From Micromonospora sp. NBC_00389 (lineage in GTDB: Bacteria; Actinomycetota; Actinomycetes; Mycobacteriales; Micromonosporaceae), in NCBI RefSeq assembly GCF_036059255.1, contig NZ_CP107947.1, positions 3,844,001-3,908,000 on the forward strand: DNA of 64,000 nt, in the 5' to 3' direction. The stretch's first letter is position 1. Each line of letters begins with the position of its first letter. Shown piece after piece: positions 7,884 to 16,350 of the stretch. Below the pieces are notes generated by a model, which did not search any database, was not told the DNA's origin, and worked only from the letters and a program-made list of their open reading frames with translations. Made by a program: the position numbers and the translations under genes.

Positions 7884-9515
7884 ATGACAGCGACGACCGC
7901 ACCGGCACCGCGCGCGGGCCGGCGGGAGTGGATCGGGTTCACGGTGCTGATGCTGCCGCTGCTCCTGGTCTCGATGGACGTGTCGGTGCTCTACTTCGCC
8001 GTCCCGTTCATCAGCGAGGAACTGCGCCCCACCGGCACCCAGCAGCTCTGGATCTTCGACATCTACGGCTTCGTGCTGGCCGGGCTACTGATCACCATGG
8101 GCGCCCTGGGCGACCGGATCGGCCGGCGCCGACTGCTGCTGATCGGCGCCGCCGCGTTCGGGGCGGCGTCCCTGCTGGCCGCGTACGCCGACAGCGCCGC
8201 CACCCTGATCGCCGCGCGCGCCGTGCTGGGCGTGGGCGGGGCCACCCTGATGCCCTCCACGCTCGCCCTGGTGCGCAACATGTTCCACGACGCCAAGCAG
8301 CGTGGCACCGCGATCGGCATCTGGACCGCCACGCTCACCGGCGGCATCGCGATCGGTCCGGTGCTCAGCGGCATCCTGCTGGAGCACTTCTGGTGGGGCT
8401 CGATCTTCCTGATCAACATTCCGGCGATGCTGCTGCTGCTCCTGCTCGCCCCGGTCCTGGTGCCCGAGTTCCGCAACCCGACGGCCGGGCGGTTCGACCT
8501 GGTCAGCGCCGTGCTGTCGCTCGGCGCGCTGCTGCCGGTGATCTACGGCATCAAGGAGATGGCCCGGGACGGCGTCAGTGCCGCTCGGGTGCTGGCCATC
8601 GTCGCCGGCCTGCTGGTCGGGGCGCTGTTCCTGCACCGGCAGCGGACCCGGGCGTACCCGATGATCGACCTGGCGCTGTTTCGCCGTCGGGGCTTCGCCG
8701 GGTCGCTCGCGGTCAACCTGCTGGCGATGTTCGCCCTGGTCGGCTTCGCCATCTTCACCACCCAGCACCTCCAGTCGGTGCTCGGCCTGAGCCCGCTGCG
8801 GGCGGCACTGTGGAGCCTGGTGCCGTCGCTGGCGGTGGGCGGGATCGCCCCGGCCGCCGCCGCGCTCGCCCAGCGCATCGAGCGGGCGTACCTGATCGGG
8901 ACGGGTTTCGGGATCGCCGTGGTCGGCTTCGTGGTGCTCACCCGGGTCACGCCGGAGTCGCCGCTCTGGCTGCTGCTGCTCGGCGCCAGCATCTACGCCG
9001 CCGGGCTGGTCATGGTGATGTCGCTGGTCACCGAACTGGTGCTCGGCGCGGCGCCGCCGGAGCAGGCCGGTGTCGCCTCGGCGCTGACCGAGTCCAGCAG
9101 CGAGTTGGGCGGCGCGCTGGGGATGGCGATCCTGGGCAGCGTGGGTGCCGCGGTCTACCGGCGCGAGGTCGTCGACGGCCTGCCCGCCGGGCTGCCGGGG
9201 GATGCCCGCGACGCGGCCCGGGAGACGCTGGGTGGTGCGCTGGCGGTGGCCGACGGGCTGCCGGCCGAGCTTGGCGACGCGGTGCTGCACGCCGCCCGGC
9301 TGGCGTTCACCGACGGGCTGCACCTCGCCGCGATCGCCGCCATGGTGGCGATGCTGCTGGGCGCGGTGACCGCGCTGGTCGCGCTGCGCGGAGCCCGGCC
9401 GGGCGACCCCGCCGTGCTGGCCGCCGACCCGGTCCCGGCCCCGCCGGTTGTGGCCGGGACGGCGGTGCAGCGAACGCCGAACCCGACCGGTCCGGGTGGT
9501 CCAACGGCGTCGTGA
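7884..9515 (+). CDS. MFS efflux transporter, DHA2 (14-helix) family
   Basis: The 543-residue membrane protein has the spacing of 14 transmembrane helices. Motif A-like GALGDRIGRRRLL follows helix 2, and motif C-like GGIAIGPVLSGIL lies in helix 5. DHA2 pumps export drugs in exchange for protons. The ATG at 7884 has AAGGAG 8 nt upstream, inside the right operator arm, so repressor binding could also mask the ribosome site. The last 35 residues are a Pro/Ala-rich cytoplasmic tail. Export of a toxic compound under TetR control is likely; the substrate is unknown. Confidence 0.92.
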   Translation: MTATTAPAPRAGRREWIGFTVLMLPLLLVSMDVSVLYFAVPFISEELRPTGTQQLWIFDIYGFVLAGLLITMGALGDRIGRRRLLLIGAAAFGAASLLAAYADSAATLIAARAVLGVGGATLMPSTLALVRNMFHDAKQRGTAIGIWTATLTGGIAIGPVLSGILLEHFWWGSIFLINIPAMLLLLLLAPVLVPEFRNPTAGRFDLVSAVLSLGALLPVIYGIKEMARDGVSAARVLAIVAGLLVGALFLHRQRTRAYPMIDLALFRRRGFAGSLAVNLLAMFALVGFAIFTTQHLQSVLGLSPLRAALWSLVPSLAVGGIAPAAAALAQRIERAYLIGTGFGIAVVGFVVLTRVTPESPLWLLLLGASIYAAGLVMVMSLVTELVLGAAPPEQAGVASALTESSSELGGALGMAILGSVGAAVYRREVVDGLPAGLPGDARDAARETLGGALAVADGLPAELGDAVLHAARLAFTDGLHLAAIAAMVAMLLGAVTALVALRGARPGDPAVLAADPVPAPPVVAGTAVQRTPNPTGPGGPTAS

Positions 9516-9528
9516 CCGGCGGAGCAGA

Positions 9529-9590
9529 GCGGCCGCCCGGTGGTCCGCCCGTGCGGGGGACCACCGGGCGGCCGCCCGGTTGGTTGTTGT
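9529..9590 (+). terminator. Rho-independent terminator
   Basis: A perfect 18-bp stem (9529-9546 with 9558-9575) and an 11-nt loop begin 13 nt after the transporter stop and are followed by the T-rich tract GGTTGGTTGTTGT. It also faces the convergent gene ending at 9606. Confidence 0.85.
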
Positions 9591-9605
9591 CGGGTGGGTC
9601 GTCGG

Positions 9606-10109
9606 TCAGTCGGTGAGTACGTGCGCGAGCCGGTCGCGGAAGCGCCGCTCGGAATCGCTGACCGACTCGCCGCCGAGGCCGAGCAGCCCGCCGCTGGAAG
9701 CGGCGCCCACCACCTGCTCGGCGATCTTCACCAGCCAGTGCTTGTACGCCCCGGCCGCACCCTCGTCGACCCGCGCGGCCAGCAACGCGGCGGCCTGGCC
9801 GGCCCGCAGCAGCACGTCGTCGATCATCGCCCGCGGGTCGGCGGGCGCGATGACCGGCAACTCCTCGCCGGTCTCCGGATCGCCGACCCGGGTCACGATC
9901 TCGCCGGCCACAGCGGCGACCAGCGGGCTGGCCGACTCCCGGCCAGCGGCGATGGTCTCCAGTCCGGCCGCGTTCTCCGCCATGGTCCGGCGGGTGCCGT
10001 CGGACTCGGCGGCGCTCGCCGCGGTCAGCACCGACTGAGGTAGGCCGACCAGCAGCCCCCACTCCTCGTCGGAGAAACCGAAACCGGTGTACGCCGGCTG
10101 CTCGATCAC
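9606..10109 (-). CDS. Conserved hypothetical protein
   Basis: This 167-residue, mostly helical, soluble protein has no signal peptide or membrane span, and I recognise no family. It opens with FGFSDEEWGLLVGLPQSVL and is rich in Ala and Glu, with an Ala-rich helix near residue 105 (LLRAGQAAALLAA). GTG 10109 has the ribosome site GAAGGGGC about 8 nt upstream. Codon use matches its neighbours, and it sits alone between a terminator and recQ, so context says little. Confidence 0.72.
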   Translation of the reverse strand: MIEQPAYTGFGFSDEEWGLLVGLPQSVLTAASAAESDGTRRTMAENAAGLETIAAGRESASPLVAAVAGEIVTRVGDPETGEELPVIAPADPRAMIDDVLLRAGQAAALLAARVDEGAAGAYKHWLVKIAEQVVGAASSGGLLGLGGESVSDSERRFRDRLAHVLTD

Positions 10110-10169
10110 GGCAACGCCCCTTCCACCCTGCTCTGCTTGGTCAATCGGTTGGCCCGGTGCCCGGTCAGG

Positions 10170-11801
10170 CTAGTCCAGGGTCAGCAGGCCCTGTTCGGAC
10201 ACCACGCGCACCGACAGCGTCTTGTACCCGACCTCGTCGAAGAGAACCGTCATCTTGTCCTCCTCGTACCCGAGCACCATGCCGTGCCCCCACTCCGGGT
10301 GGCGCACCTGACTGTGCACCGCGAACGGCCCGACCGCCCCCTGGTCGGCGACGCTGGTGCCGGCGTGGCAGTTGTCGCAGTGCCCGCAGACCTGGGTCAT
10401 CTGCTCGCCGAAGTACGCCAGCAGGGTCTGCCCCCGGCAGGCGCTGGTCTCGGCGAAGGCCCGCATCATGTCGGTGCGGGACCGCGTCACGGTCTGCTGC
10501 CGCTCCGCCTCGGCCAGCGCCGCCGCGGCGGCGTCGACCGGGGTGGGGGAGTAGGGAGGGGCACCGATGCGTTGCCGGGCCCGCGGCTCGGCCGCCCCGG
10601 CCTGCTCCAGCAGGGAGATGTACTGGCCCAGCTTGCGCGGCCCGAGGCCGGTGGCCTCGCGCAGCTCGGTCTTGGTGGCCGGCTCACGGCGCAGCAGCGC
10701 GGCCAGGTCGCGCAGCTCGTTCTCGTCGGGCAGGCCACCGCTGAAGAACCGTTGCAGGCCCACGTCCTCGGCCTGCCAGAGCAGCAGCACCCGGGCCGGC
10801 TGCCCGTCGCGCCCGGACCGGCCGATCTCCTGGAAGTAGCTGTCCGGCGAGTCGGGCAGCGCCATGTGCACCACCCAGGCGATGTTGGGCTTGTCGATGC
10901 CCATCCCGAACGCCGAGGTGGCCACCATGATCGGCACCTGGTCGGCGAGGAACGCCTCGTGCAGCTCGGAGCGCGCCCCGGCGGCCATTCCGCCGTGGTA
11001 GCACTGCGCCGGGAAGCCGGCGTCGGTCAACCGGGTGGCCAGCTCCTCGGCGGCGCGGCGGGTCGGCACGTAGATGATTCCCGGCCGTTCATCGTCACGC
11101 AGCAGCGCGACCAGGCGCCGCCACCGGTAGTCCTCGGTGGGGCAGTGCGCCACCTCCAGGAACAGGTTGGGCCGGTCCAGCCCGGAGACCACCACCTCCG
11201 GCTTGTGCAGCCGCAGCCGGGCGATGATGTCGTCGCGTACCGGCGGGGACGCGGTGGCGGTCAGCGCGACCACCGGTGGCCGCCCGATGCCCTCGATGAG
11301 GTGCCCGAGCGCCAGGTAGTCGGGACGGAAGTCGTGCCCCCAGGCCGAGATGCAGTGCGCCTCGTCGATCGCCACCAGCGCCGGCTTGAGTGCGGCCACC
11401 TCGGCCATCCGATCGGGGTTGCTCAGCTGCTCCGGGGTGATGAACAGGAACTCCGCCCGCCCCTCGCGAATCTCGTTGATCGCCTCGGCCTGCTGGGCGG
11501 CCGACTCGTTCGAGCTGATCCGCACCGCCCGCAGCTCCGGACGCTGGCGCTCGTTGAGGGCCGCGATCTGGTCCTGCTGGAGAGCCAGCAGCGGGGAGAT
11601 CACCACGGTGGGGCCGGGGATCAGGCTGGCCGGGATCTGGTAGATGGCGGACTTGCCGGCGCCCGTGGGCAGCACGACCAGGGCGTCGCGTCGCTTCATC
11701 ACCGCGCGCATGGCCGCCAGTTGGTTGGGCCGCAACGCGGTCCAGCCGAAGAGGCTCCGTGCCGCGCGGCGCAACGTCATCGAGTGCGTGGACAGCTTCA
11801 T
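10170..11801 (-). CDS. recQ: RecQ-family ATP-dependent DNA helicase
   Basis: The 543-residue protein is a 3'-5' DNA helicase of the RecQ family, used in recombination and fork repair. Walker A (PTGAGKSA) is at 45-52, the DEAH box at 146-149, and motif VI is QEIGRSGRDGQ. A zinc-binding RecQ-Ct region with cysteines in CRGQTLLAYF and VCGHCDNC lies near residues 440-463. A short C-terminal domain (about 70 residues) replaces the HRDC domain. The start is uncertain: ATG 11801 gives the expected N-terminus MKLSTHSMTLRRAA, but no ribosome site precedes it, and the frame stays open further upstream. Confidence 0.9.
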   Translation of the reverse strand: MKLSTHSMTLRRAARSLFGWTALRPNQLAAMRAVMKRRDALVVLPTGAGKSAIYQIPASLIPGPTVVISPLLALQQDQIAALNERQRPELRAVRISSNESAAQQAEAINEIREGRAEFLFITPEQLSNPDRMAEVAALKPALVAIDEAHCISAWGHDFRPDYLALGHLIEGIGRPPVVALTATASPPVRDDIIARLRLHKPEVVVSGLDRPNLFLEVAHCPTEDYRWRRLVALLRDDERPGIIYVPTRRAAEELATRLTDAGFPAQCYHGGMAAGARSELHEAFLADQVPIMVATSAFGMGIDKPNIAWVVHMALPDSPDSYFQEIGRSGRDGQPARVLLLWQAEDVGLQRFFSGGLPDENELRDLAALLRREPATKTELREATGLGPRKLGQYISLLEQAGAAEPRARQRIGAPPYSPTPVDAAAAALAEAERQQTVTRSRTDMMRAFAETSACRGQTLLAYFGEQMTQVCGHCDNCHAGTSVADQGAVGPFAVHSQVRHPEWGHGMVLGYEEDKMTVLFDEVGYKTLSVRVVSEQGLLTLD

Positions 11802-11884
11802 CGAGGGCCGGAGGTACCCGACCCGATCACCGCCGAAACGCGCCCGACGGCAACTGTCCAGGGTCTCGCCGAGGCACCACGGAC

Positions 11885-12835
11885 TCAGCGCACCCGGGGC
11901 AGGACCTCGCGCTGGTAGAGGTCGAACAGGCCCTGGTAGTGCGGGCCGACGTTGGCCACGTACACCTCGTCGAAGCCGGCTCTGGCGAACTTCCCGATCA
12001 TCTCGACGTTCGCGTCGGCGCTGTTGCCGCACACGAACGCCTCCTTCAGCATCTCCGGCCGGACCAGCTGGGCGGCCTGCTCGAAGTGGCGCGGCGAGGG
12101 CAGCACCTGGGACAGCTCGCCCGGGACCCCGGCGTTGGGCCAGCGCTGGTACGCGATCCGCATGCCCTCGTCCTCGCTGTCCGCGTACGCCGCCTTGAAT
12201 CCGGCCTGGCACGGCTTGTCGCCGCCGCCGTTCTCCCGGAAGCGCCGGACCATCTCGCTGTCGGGCCTGGTGCTCACGTAGCCGTCGCCGATCCGGGCGG
12301 CGAGGTCGATGGACTTCGGGCCGAAGCCGGAGACGTAGATCGGCGGGGGAGTGTCAGGCAGCGTGTAGATCCGGGCGTGCTCGACGGTGTAGTGCTTGCC
12401 GTGGTGGTTGACGAAGTCGCCGGTCCAGAGCTTCCGCAGCACCTCGACGGCCTCCTCCAGCATCTCCAGCCGGACGTCGGCCTGCGGCCAGGCGTCGCCG
12501 AAGATGTGCTCGTTGAGCGCCTCGCCGCTGCCGACGCCGAGTGCGAACCGCCCGCCGTGCAGCACCCTGCTGGTCGCCGCCGCCTGCGCGATCACGGCCG
12601 GGTGGATCCGCACCGTCGGGCAGGTCACCGCGGTGGTCACCGGCAGCGAACAGACCTGGCTGAGCGCGCCGATCATCGACCAGACGAACGGGCTCTGACC
12701 CTGTGCGTCCACCCACGGGTGGTAGTGGTCGGAGATCCAGAGCGCCTCGAAGCCGGCCTGTTCGGCGCCGCGCGCCTGCGCTACCAGCTCGGCCGGCGTG
12801 AACTCCTCACTGGACAGGATGTAGCCGACCTTCAT
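11885..12835 (-). CDS. LLM-class F420-dependent oxidoreductase
   Basis: This is a 316-residue TIM-barrel flavin/F420 oxidoreductase of the luciferase-like family, close to the F420-dependent glucose-6-phosphate dehydrogenase branch. It starts MKVGYILSSEEFTPAELV, contains the conserved FEALWISDHYHPW strand, and has GVGSGEALNEHIFGD near the middle. ATG 12835 is preceded by the ribosome site GAGGGGGG. The natural substrate is not readable. Members of this branch occur widely in F420-producing actinomycetes. Confidence 0.87.
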   Translation of the reverse strand: MKVGYILSSEEFTPAELVAQARGAEQAGFEALWISDHYHPWVDAQGQSPFVWSMIGALSQVCSLPVTTAVTCPTVRIHPAVIAQAAATSRVLHGGRFALGVGSGEALNEHIFGDAWPQADVRLEMLEEAVEVLRKLWTGDFVNHHGKHYTVEHARIYTLPDTPPPIYVSGFGPKSIDLAARIGDGYVSTRPDSEMVRRFRENGGGDKPCQAGFKAAYADSEDEGMRIAYQRWPNAGVPGELSQVLPSPRHFEQAAQLVRPEMLKEAFVCGNSADANVEMIGKFARAGFDEVYVANVGPHYQGLFDLYQREVLPRVR

Positions 12836-12941
12836 CGTCCCCCCTCGGCACGGACCTGCTGGGTGGATTAGCGGTACCCCGGCCGTCGCCGGCCACACCC
12901 GGTCCGCCGGCTCTCACCCGATCGCGCCGGGCGGGTCGCGC

Positions 12942-13067
12942 TCAGCGTCGGCCGAACATCGCCCGGATCGCGGCCAGGAGCAGCAGGGCGCCGACCACCA
13001 GGCCGAGCAGGCGTACGCCGGGGATATCGGCCGGGCTCGTCGCGTCGGCCAGCAGGGCGGGATCCAT
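12942..13067 (-). CDS. Small single-span membrane protein (41 aa)
   Basis: A short frame encodes MDPALLADATSPADIPGVRL followed by a strongly hydrophobic helix (LLGLVVGALLLLAAI) and a basic tail (RAMFGRR). The predicted topology is N-out/C-in with one span. A GGGAG ribosome site lies about 9 nt before the ATG. The gene is on the minus strand in the gap between the LLM oxidoreductase and the GH3 gene and is too short for routine gene calling. No function can be assigned; the clear hydrophobic segment and charged tail argue that it is real. Confidence 0.55.
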   Translation of the reverse strand: MDPALLADATSPADIPGVRLLGLVVGALLLLAAIRAMFGRR

Positions 13068-13100
13068 CCCCGCACTCTCCCGGGGACCGTGCCTCCAGGC

Positions 13101-13130
13101 AACTGTAAGGTTTATTGACTATTGAATCGC
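13101..13130. promoter_or_regulatory. AT-rich promoter island
   Basis: The stretch 13101-13130 is about two-thirds A/T in an otherwise GC-rich region and lies between two divergent genes. It contains TTGACT at 13115-13120 on the plus strand. No clean -10 hexamer is at the right distance, so the exact promoter is unresolved. Confidence 0.4.
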
Positions 13131-13206
13131 TCGGTGTGACCATGGCAGCACCGCCTGCCGGTGGCGGTGCGCCGAGGGCGCGCGAGAGATGGGGTACGGG
13201 GGCCGC

Positions 13207-13287
13207 ATGAGCGAGCGCAACCAGCGGGTCGGCGCGGGCGCGCCAGCGCCGGGGACCAACGCCGACCGCCAGGGGCGGGCGGCGTGA
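13207..13287 (+). CDS. Possible 26-codon upstream ORF coupled to the GH3 gene
   Basis: ATG 13207 opens a 26-codon frame (MSERNQRVGAGAPAPG...) whose TGA (13285-13287) overlaps the GTG start of the GH3 gene in a GTGA junction. A GGGGG tract lies 4 nt before the ATG. It could be a small coupled leader that delivers ribosomes to the GH3 start, which lacks a strong ribosome site of its own. The composition is low-complexity and the peptide has no recognisable feature. Confidence 0.3.
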   Translation: MSERNQRVGAGAPAPGTNADRQGRAA

Positions 13288-14774
13288 CGGCGCCCAGCGG
13301 GCACCTTCCGGCGCTGGCCGCCGCCGTCCTGCAACCCGGGTTCGTCGGCACCACCCCACCACCGTGGGTGTGCCGCTGGCTCGGCGAGGGGCTCGGCTCG
13401 GTGGTCCTCTTCGCCCGCAACGTCGTCGACACCGCCCAGGTGGCCGCGCTGACCGCCACGCTGCGCGCCGAGCGGCCGGACGTCATCGTGGCGATCGACG
13501 AGGAGGCCGGCGACGTCACCCGGATCGAGTCGGTCCGGGGCAGCTCCCGGCCCGGCAACTTCGCCCTCGGCGCGGTCGACGACCCGGAGCTGACCGAGGC
13601 GGTCGCCCGGGACCTCGGCGTCGAGCTGGCCGGGGCCGGGGTCACCCTCGACTACGCCCCGGACGCCGACGTCAACTCCAACCCGGCCAACCCGGTGATC
13701 GGCGTCCGCTCGTTCGGGGCGGACCCGGCGCTGGTCGCGCGGCACACCGCCGCCTGGGTACGCGGGCTGCAGGCCGGCGGCGTCGCCGCCTGCGCCAAGC
13801 ACTTCCCCGGGCACGGCGACACCCGGGTCGACTCGCACCACGACCTGCCCCGGATCACCGCCGACCGGGACCGCCTGGACGCCGTCGAGCTGGCCCCGTT
13901 CCGGGCCGCCGTGGCCGCCGGGGTGCAGGCGGTGATGACCGGCCACCTGCTGGTGCCCGCGCTGGACCCGCAGCTGCCGGCGACGTTGAGCCAACGCATC
14001 CTGGGTGGCCTGCTCCGCGACGAGATGGGCTTCTCCGGCGTGGTGGTGACCGACGCGGTGGAGATGCGCGCGGTCGCCGACCGGTACGGCTTCGCCGGGG
14101 CGGCGGTCCGCGCGCTCGCCGCCGGGGCCGACGCGATCTGCGTGGGCGGCGAACGGGCCGACGAGCAGTCGGCCCGGGAACTGGCCGACGCCATCGTGGC
14201 CGCGGTCGTCTCCGGTGAGCTGCCCGAGGAGCGCCTCGCCGAGGCGGCCAAGCGGGTCGGTCAGCTCGCGGCCTGGACGGTGGCGGCCCGCTCCGAGCGG
14301 TCGACCGGAGCGCGCGGCAGCACCGACGTCGGGCTGGTCGCCGCCCGCCGCGCCGTTCGGGTCACCGTCGCGGCGGGCGGGACGACCGCGTTGCCGCTGA
14401 CCCGCGCGGCGCACGTGGTCGAGTTCGAGCCACCGCGCAACATCGCCATCGGCGCCGAGACGCCGTGGGGCCTCGGCGTACCGATGGGCGAGCTGCTGCC
14501 CGGCACGAGCGCGGTCCGCTACGCCCAGCACGACGTGCCGACCGACCCGGGCGCCGGGGCGGGCAACCGCCCGCTGGTGCTGGTGGTCCGCGACCTGCAC
14601 CGGCACGAGTGGATGCGTGCCGCGGTGCAGCGGGCGCTGGCCGCCCGGCCGGACGCGGTCGTGGTCGAGCTGGGCGTGCCCGAGCTGGTCACCGGCGCGG
14701 TGCACCTGGCCACCCACGGCGCCACCCGGGCCAGCGGACGGGCTGCCGCCGAGGTGCTGACCGGCGCCCGCTGA
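13284..14774 (+). CDS. Glycoside hydrolase family 3, beta-N-acetylhexosaminidase-like
   Basis: The 496-residue protein is a GH3 TIM-barrel hydrolase of the NagZ-like group, which removes N-acetylglucosamine from cell-wall fragments. The family signature KHFPGHGDT is near residue 172, where the His-Asp pair serves as acid/base in NagZ enzymes. The nucleophile Asp257 lies in VVTDAVEM. A C-terminal alpha/beta region of about 180 residues follows. There is no signal peptide, so it should act in the cytoplasm, consistent with muropeptide recycling. GTG 13284 lies at the end of an overlapping small frame. Confidence 0.87.
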   Translation: MTAPSGHLPALAAAVLQPGFVGTTPPPWVCRWLGEGLGSVVLFARNVVDTAQVAALTATLRAERPDVIVAIDEEAGDVTRIESVRGSSRPGNFALGAVDDPELTEAVARDLGVELAGAGVTLDYAPDADVNSNPANPVIGVRSFGADPALVARHTAAWVRGLQAGGVAACAKHFPGHGDTRVDSHHDLPRITADRDRLDAVELAPFRAAVAAGVQAVMTGHLLVPALDPQLPATLSQRILGGLLRDEMGFSGVVVTDAVEMRAVADRYGFAGAAVRALAAGADAICVGGERADEQSARELADAIVAAVVSGELPEERLAEAAKRVGQLAAWTVAARSERSTGARGSTDVGLVAARRAVRVTVAAGGTTALPLTRAAHVVEFEPPRNIAIGAETPWGLGVPMGELLPGTSAVRYAQHDVPTDPGAGAGNRPLVLVVRDLHRHEWMRAAVQRALAARPDAVVVELGVPELVTGAVHLATHGATRASGRAAAEVLTGAR

Positions 14775-14807
14775 CCCGACGCCCGCACCGGGCTGAGGCG
14801 CCCGGCG

Positions 14808-15095
14808 CTACGGCTGAACGGCGACCAGGTCGGCGTACTCCGGGTGCTTCTCGATGAACGCGGCCATGAACGGGCACTGCGGCACCAGCGTGCCGCCGCG
14901 GGCGCGTACCTGGTCCAGGGTGCCGCGGATCAGCGCGCCGCCCACGCCCTTGCCCTGGAAGCCCGGGTCCACCTCGGTGTGGGTGAAGACCAGCACCTCC
15001 CCGCGGGTCAGGTACGCGGTGAAGCCGGCCAACGCGTCGTCGACCAGGATCTCGAACCGGCGCTTGGCAGGGTTGTCCTCGACCAGGGTGCTCAT
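14808..15095 (-). CDS. Small GNAT-type N-acetyltransferase
   Basis: The 95-residue protein resembles the compact YjdJ/NATD1 acetyltransferases. Its acetyl-CoA loop reads VDPGFQGKGVGGALIRG, matching the R/Q-x-x-G-x-G/A pattern, and it ends CPFMAAFIEKHPEYADLV as in that family. The ATG overlaps the stop of the upstream PLP-enzyme gene (ATGA at 15092-15095), so the two are co-translated. The acceptor is unknown. Confidence 0.85.
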   Translation of the reverse strand: MSTLVEDNPAKRRFEILVDDALAGFTAYLTRGEVLVFTHTEVDPGFQGKGVGGALIRGTLDQVRARGGTLVPQCPFMAAFIEKHPEYADLVAVQP

Positions 15096-16309
15096 CGGGC
15101 CATTCTCCCCGCCAGCGCGTCCAGTTCGGCGAGCAACCGGTCGACCTCGTCGGCCGTGTTGTAGTGGTAGATGCTGGCCCGGACCGCGCCCCCGCTGTCC
15201 CGCAGCCCCATCGTCTGGAAGTACTCGTAGGCGTAGTAGTCGCCGGCGGAGAGGCAGAACCCGGCTGTCCCCAGCGCCTCCTGGGTGGCGGCCGGCGACA
15301 TCCCGGCGACCCGGAAGGAGACCGTCGGGCAGCGCCGCGCCGGCGAGCCGTAGACGGTGATCGCGGGCTGCTCGGTCAGCCCGGCGAGCAGCCGGTCGAG
15401 CAGCGCCTCCTCGTGCGCCTGGGCGGCGGCCAGCCCGGCCCGCACCCGCGCACGCCGGTCCCCGACGGCGTCCGGGTCTAGCCCGGCCAGGTGGTCCACC
15501 GCGGCGGCCACGCCGGCCAGCAGGGGAAAGCTCGGGGTGCCGTACTCGAACCGGTCCGGCACCGCGTCGGAGGACGGGACCAGCTTCGCCGGGCGCAGCG
15601 CCGCCCACCGGGCCGGGTCGGCCACCATCGCCGCCAGGTGCGGCCCGGACCACTTGTAGGCGCTGGTGACCAGCACGTCGGCGCCGACCGAGGCAAGGTC
15701 GGTCGGCCCGTGCGGCACCGAGTGCACGCCGTCGACGCAGACCAGTGCGCCGACCGCGTGCGCGGCCTTGGCGATCGCCGGCACGTCCGGCACCGTGCCG
15801 ATGGCGTTGCTGCCGGCGGTCACCGCGACCAGTTTGGTGCGCTCATTGACCAGCTCGGCGTACTGGCCGGCGGGCAGCTCACCGGTGTGCCGGTCGATCT
15901 CGGCCCACCGCACCGTCGCGCCGGCAGCCTCGGCGGCCTGCACCCACGGCCGCACGTTGGCGTCGTGGTCGAGCCGGGACACCACCACCTCGTCGCCGGG
16001 GCGCCAGCCCGCGCCGAGCGTACGGGCCAGGGTGTACATCAGTGCGGTGGCACTCGGACCCAGCACCACCCCGGCCGGGTCGGCACCGAGCAGGTCGGCT
16101 ACCGCCGACCGGGCCGCCGCCACCAGCTCCAGCGACCGGCGACCCGGCGCGAAGGCGGCGCTGCGGTTACCGACCGCAGTGCGCATGGCGTCGGCGACCG
16201 CGTCGATCACACCGGCTGCGGTCTGGGTGCCCCCGGCCCCGTCGAAGTGGACGAAACCCTCGGTCAGGGCGGGGTAGGCGGCCCGGGTGCGGGCGATGTC
16301 GAAGGGCAT
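15092..16309 (-). CDS. Cysteine desulfurase-like (SufS/class V) PLP enzyme
   Basis: The 405-residue product is a fold-type I, class V aminotransferase of the cysteine desulfurase-like subgroup. It opens MPFDIARTRAAYPAL and has the PLP-phosphate loop near residue 85 and Asp193 and His196 in CVDGVHSVPHGP. The PLP lysine is Lys219 in SAYKWSGPH. I see no clear catalytic cysteine loop like that of SufS, so actual desulfurase activity is doubtful. The gene's 5' side is remarkable: a mobile element ends 10 bp before the ATG, and the apparent -10 box spans the junction. Confidence 0.85.
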   Translation of the reverse strand: MPFDIARTRAAYPALTEGFVHFDGAGGTQTAAGVIDAVADAMRTAVGNRSAAFAPGRRSLELVAAARSAVADLLGADPAGVVLGPSATALMYTLARTLGAGWRPGDEVVVSRLDHDANVRPWVQAAEAAGATVRWAEIDRHTGELPAGQYAELVNERTKLVAVTAGSNAIGTVPDVPAIAKAAHAVGALVCVDGVHSVPHGPTDLASVGADVLVTSAYKWSGPHLAAMVADPARWAALRPAKLVPSSDAVPDRFEYGTPSFPLLAGVAAAVDHLAGLDPDAVGDRRARVRAGLAAAQAHEEALLDRLLAGLTEQPAITVYGSPARRCPTVSFRVAGMSPAATQEALGTAGFCLSAGDYYAYEYFQTMGLRDSGGAVRASIYHYNTADEVDRLLAELDALAGRMAR

Positions 16310-16316
16310 GCCGGGA

Positions 16317-16322
16317 ACCCTA
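16317..16322 (-). promoter_or_regulatory. Junction -10 box for the PLP-enzyme gene
   Basis: Read on the minus strand, TAGGGT lies 7 nt before the ATG at 16309, the spacing of a leaderless transcript. It spans the boundary of the mobile element. The hexamer 17 nt further upstream (GTGAAC, matching TTGACA at three positions) lies inside the element's terminal repeat, so any -35 is element-derived. Confidence 0.45.
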
Positions 16323-16350
16323 GTGCGGTGTCCACTAACGTTCACCGGGT
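16320..16350 (+). repeat. Left terminal inverted repeat
   Basis: It reads CTAGTGCGGTG then TCCACTAACG then TTCACCGGGT inward. It pairs with 17811-17841, with mismatches at repeat positions 12, 15 and 25. It contains the tnpB stop codon (16335-16337). Confidence 0.9.

Noticed and set aside
12914..13102. 62-codon minus-strand frame
   Set aside because: Cys/Trp/Pro/Arg-rich out-of-frame translation; the overlapping 41-residue frame has the plausible membrane protein.
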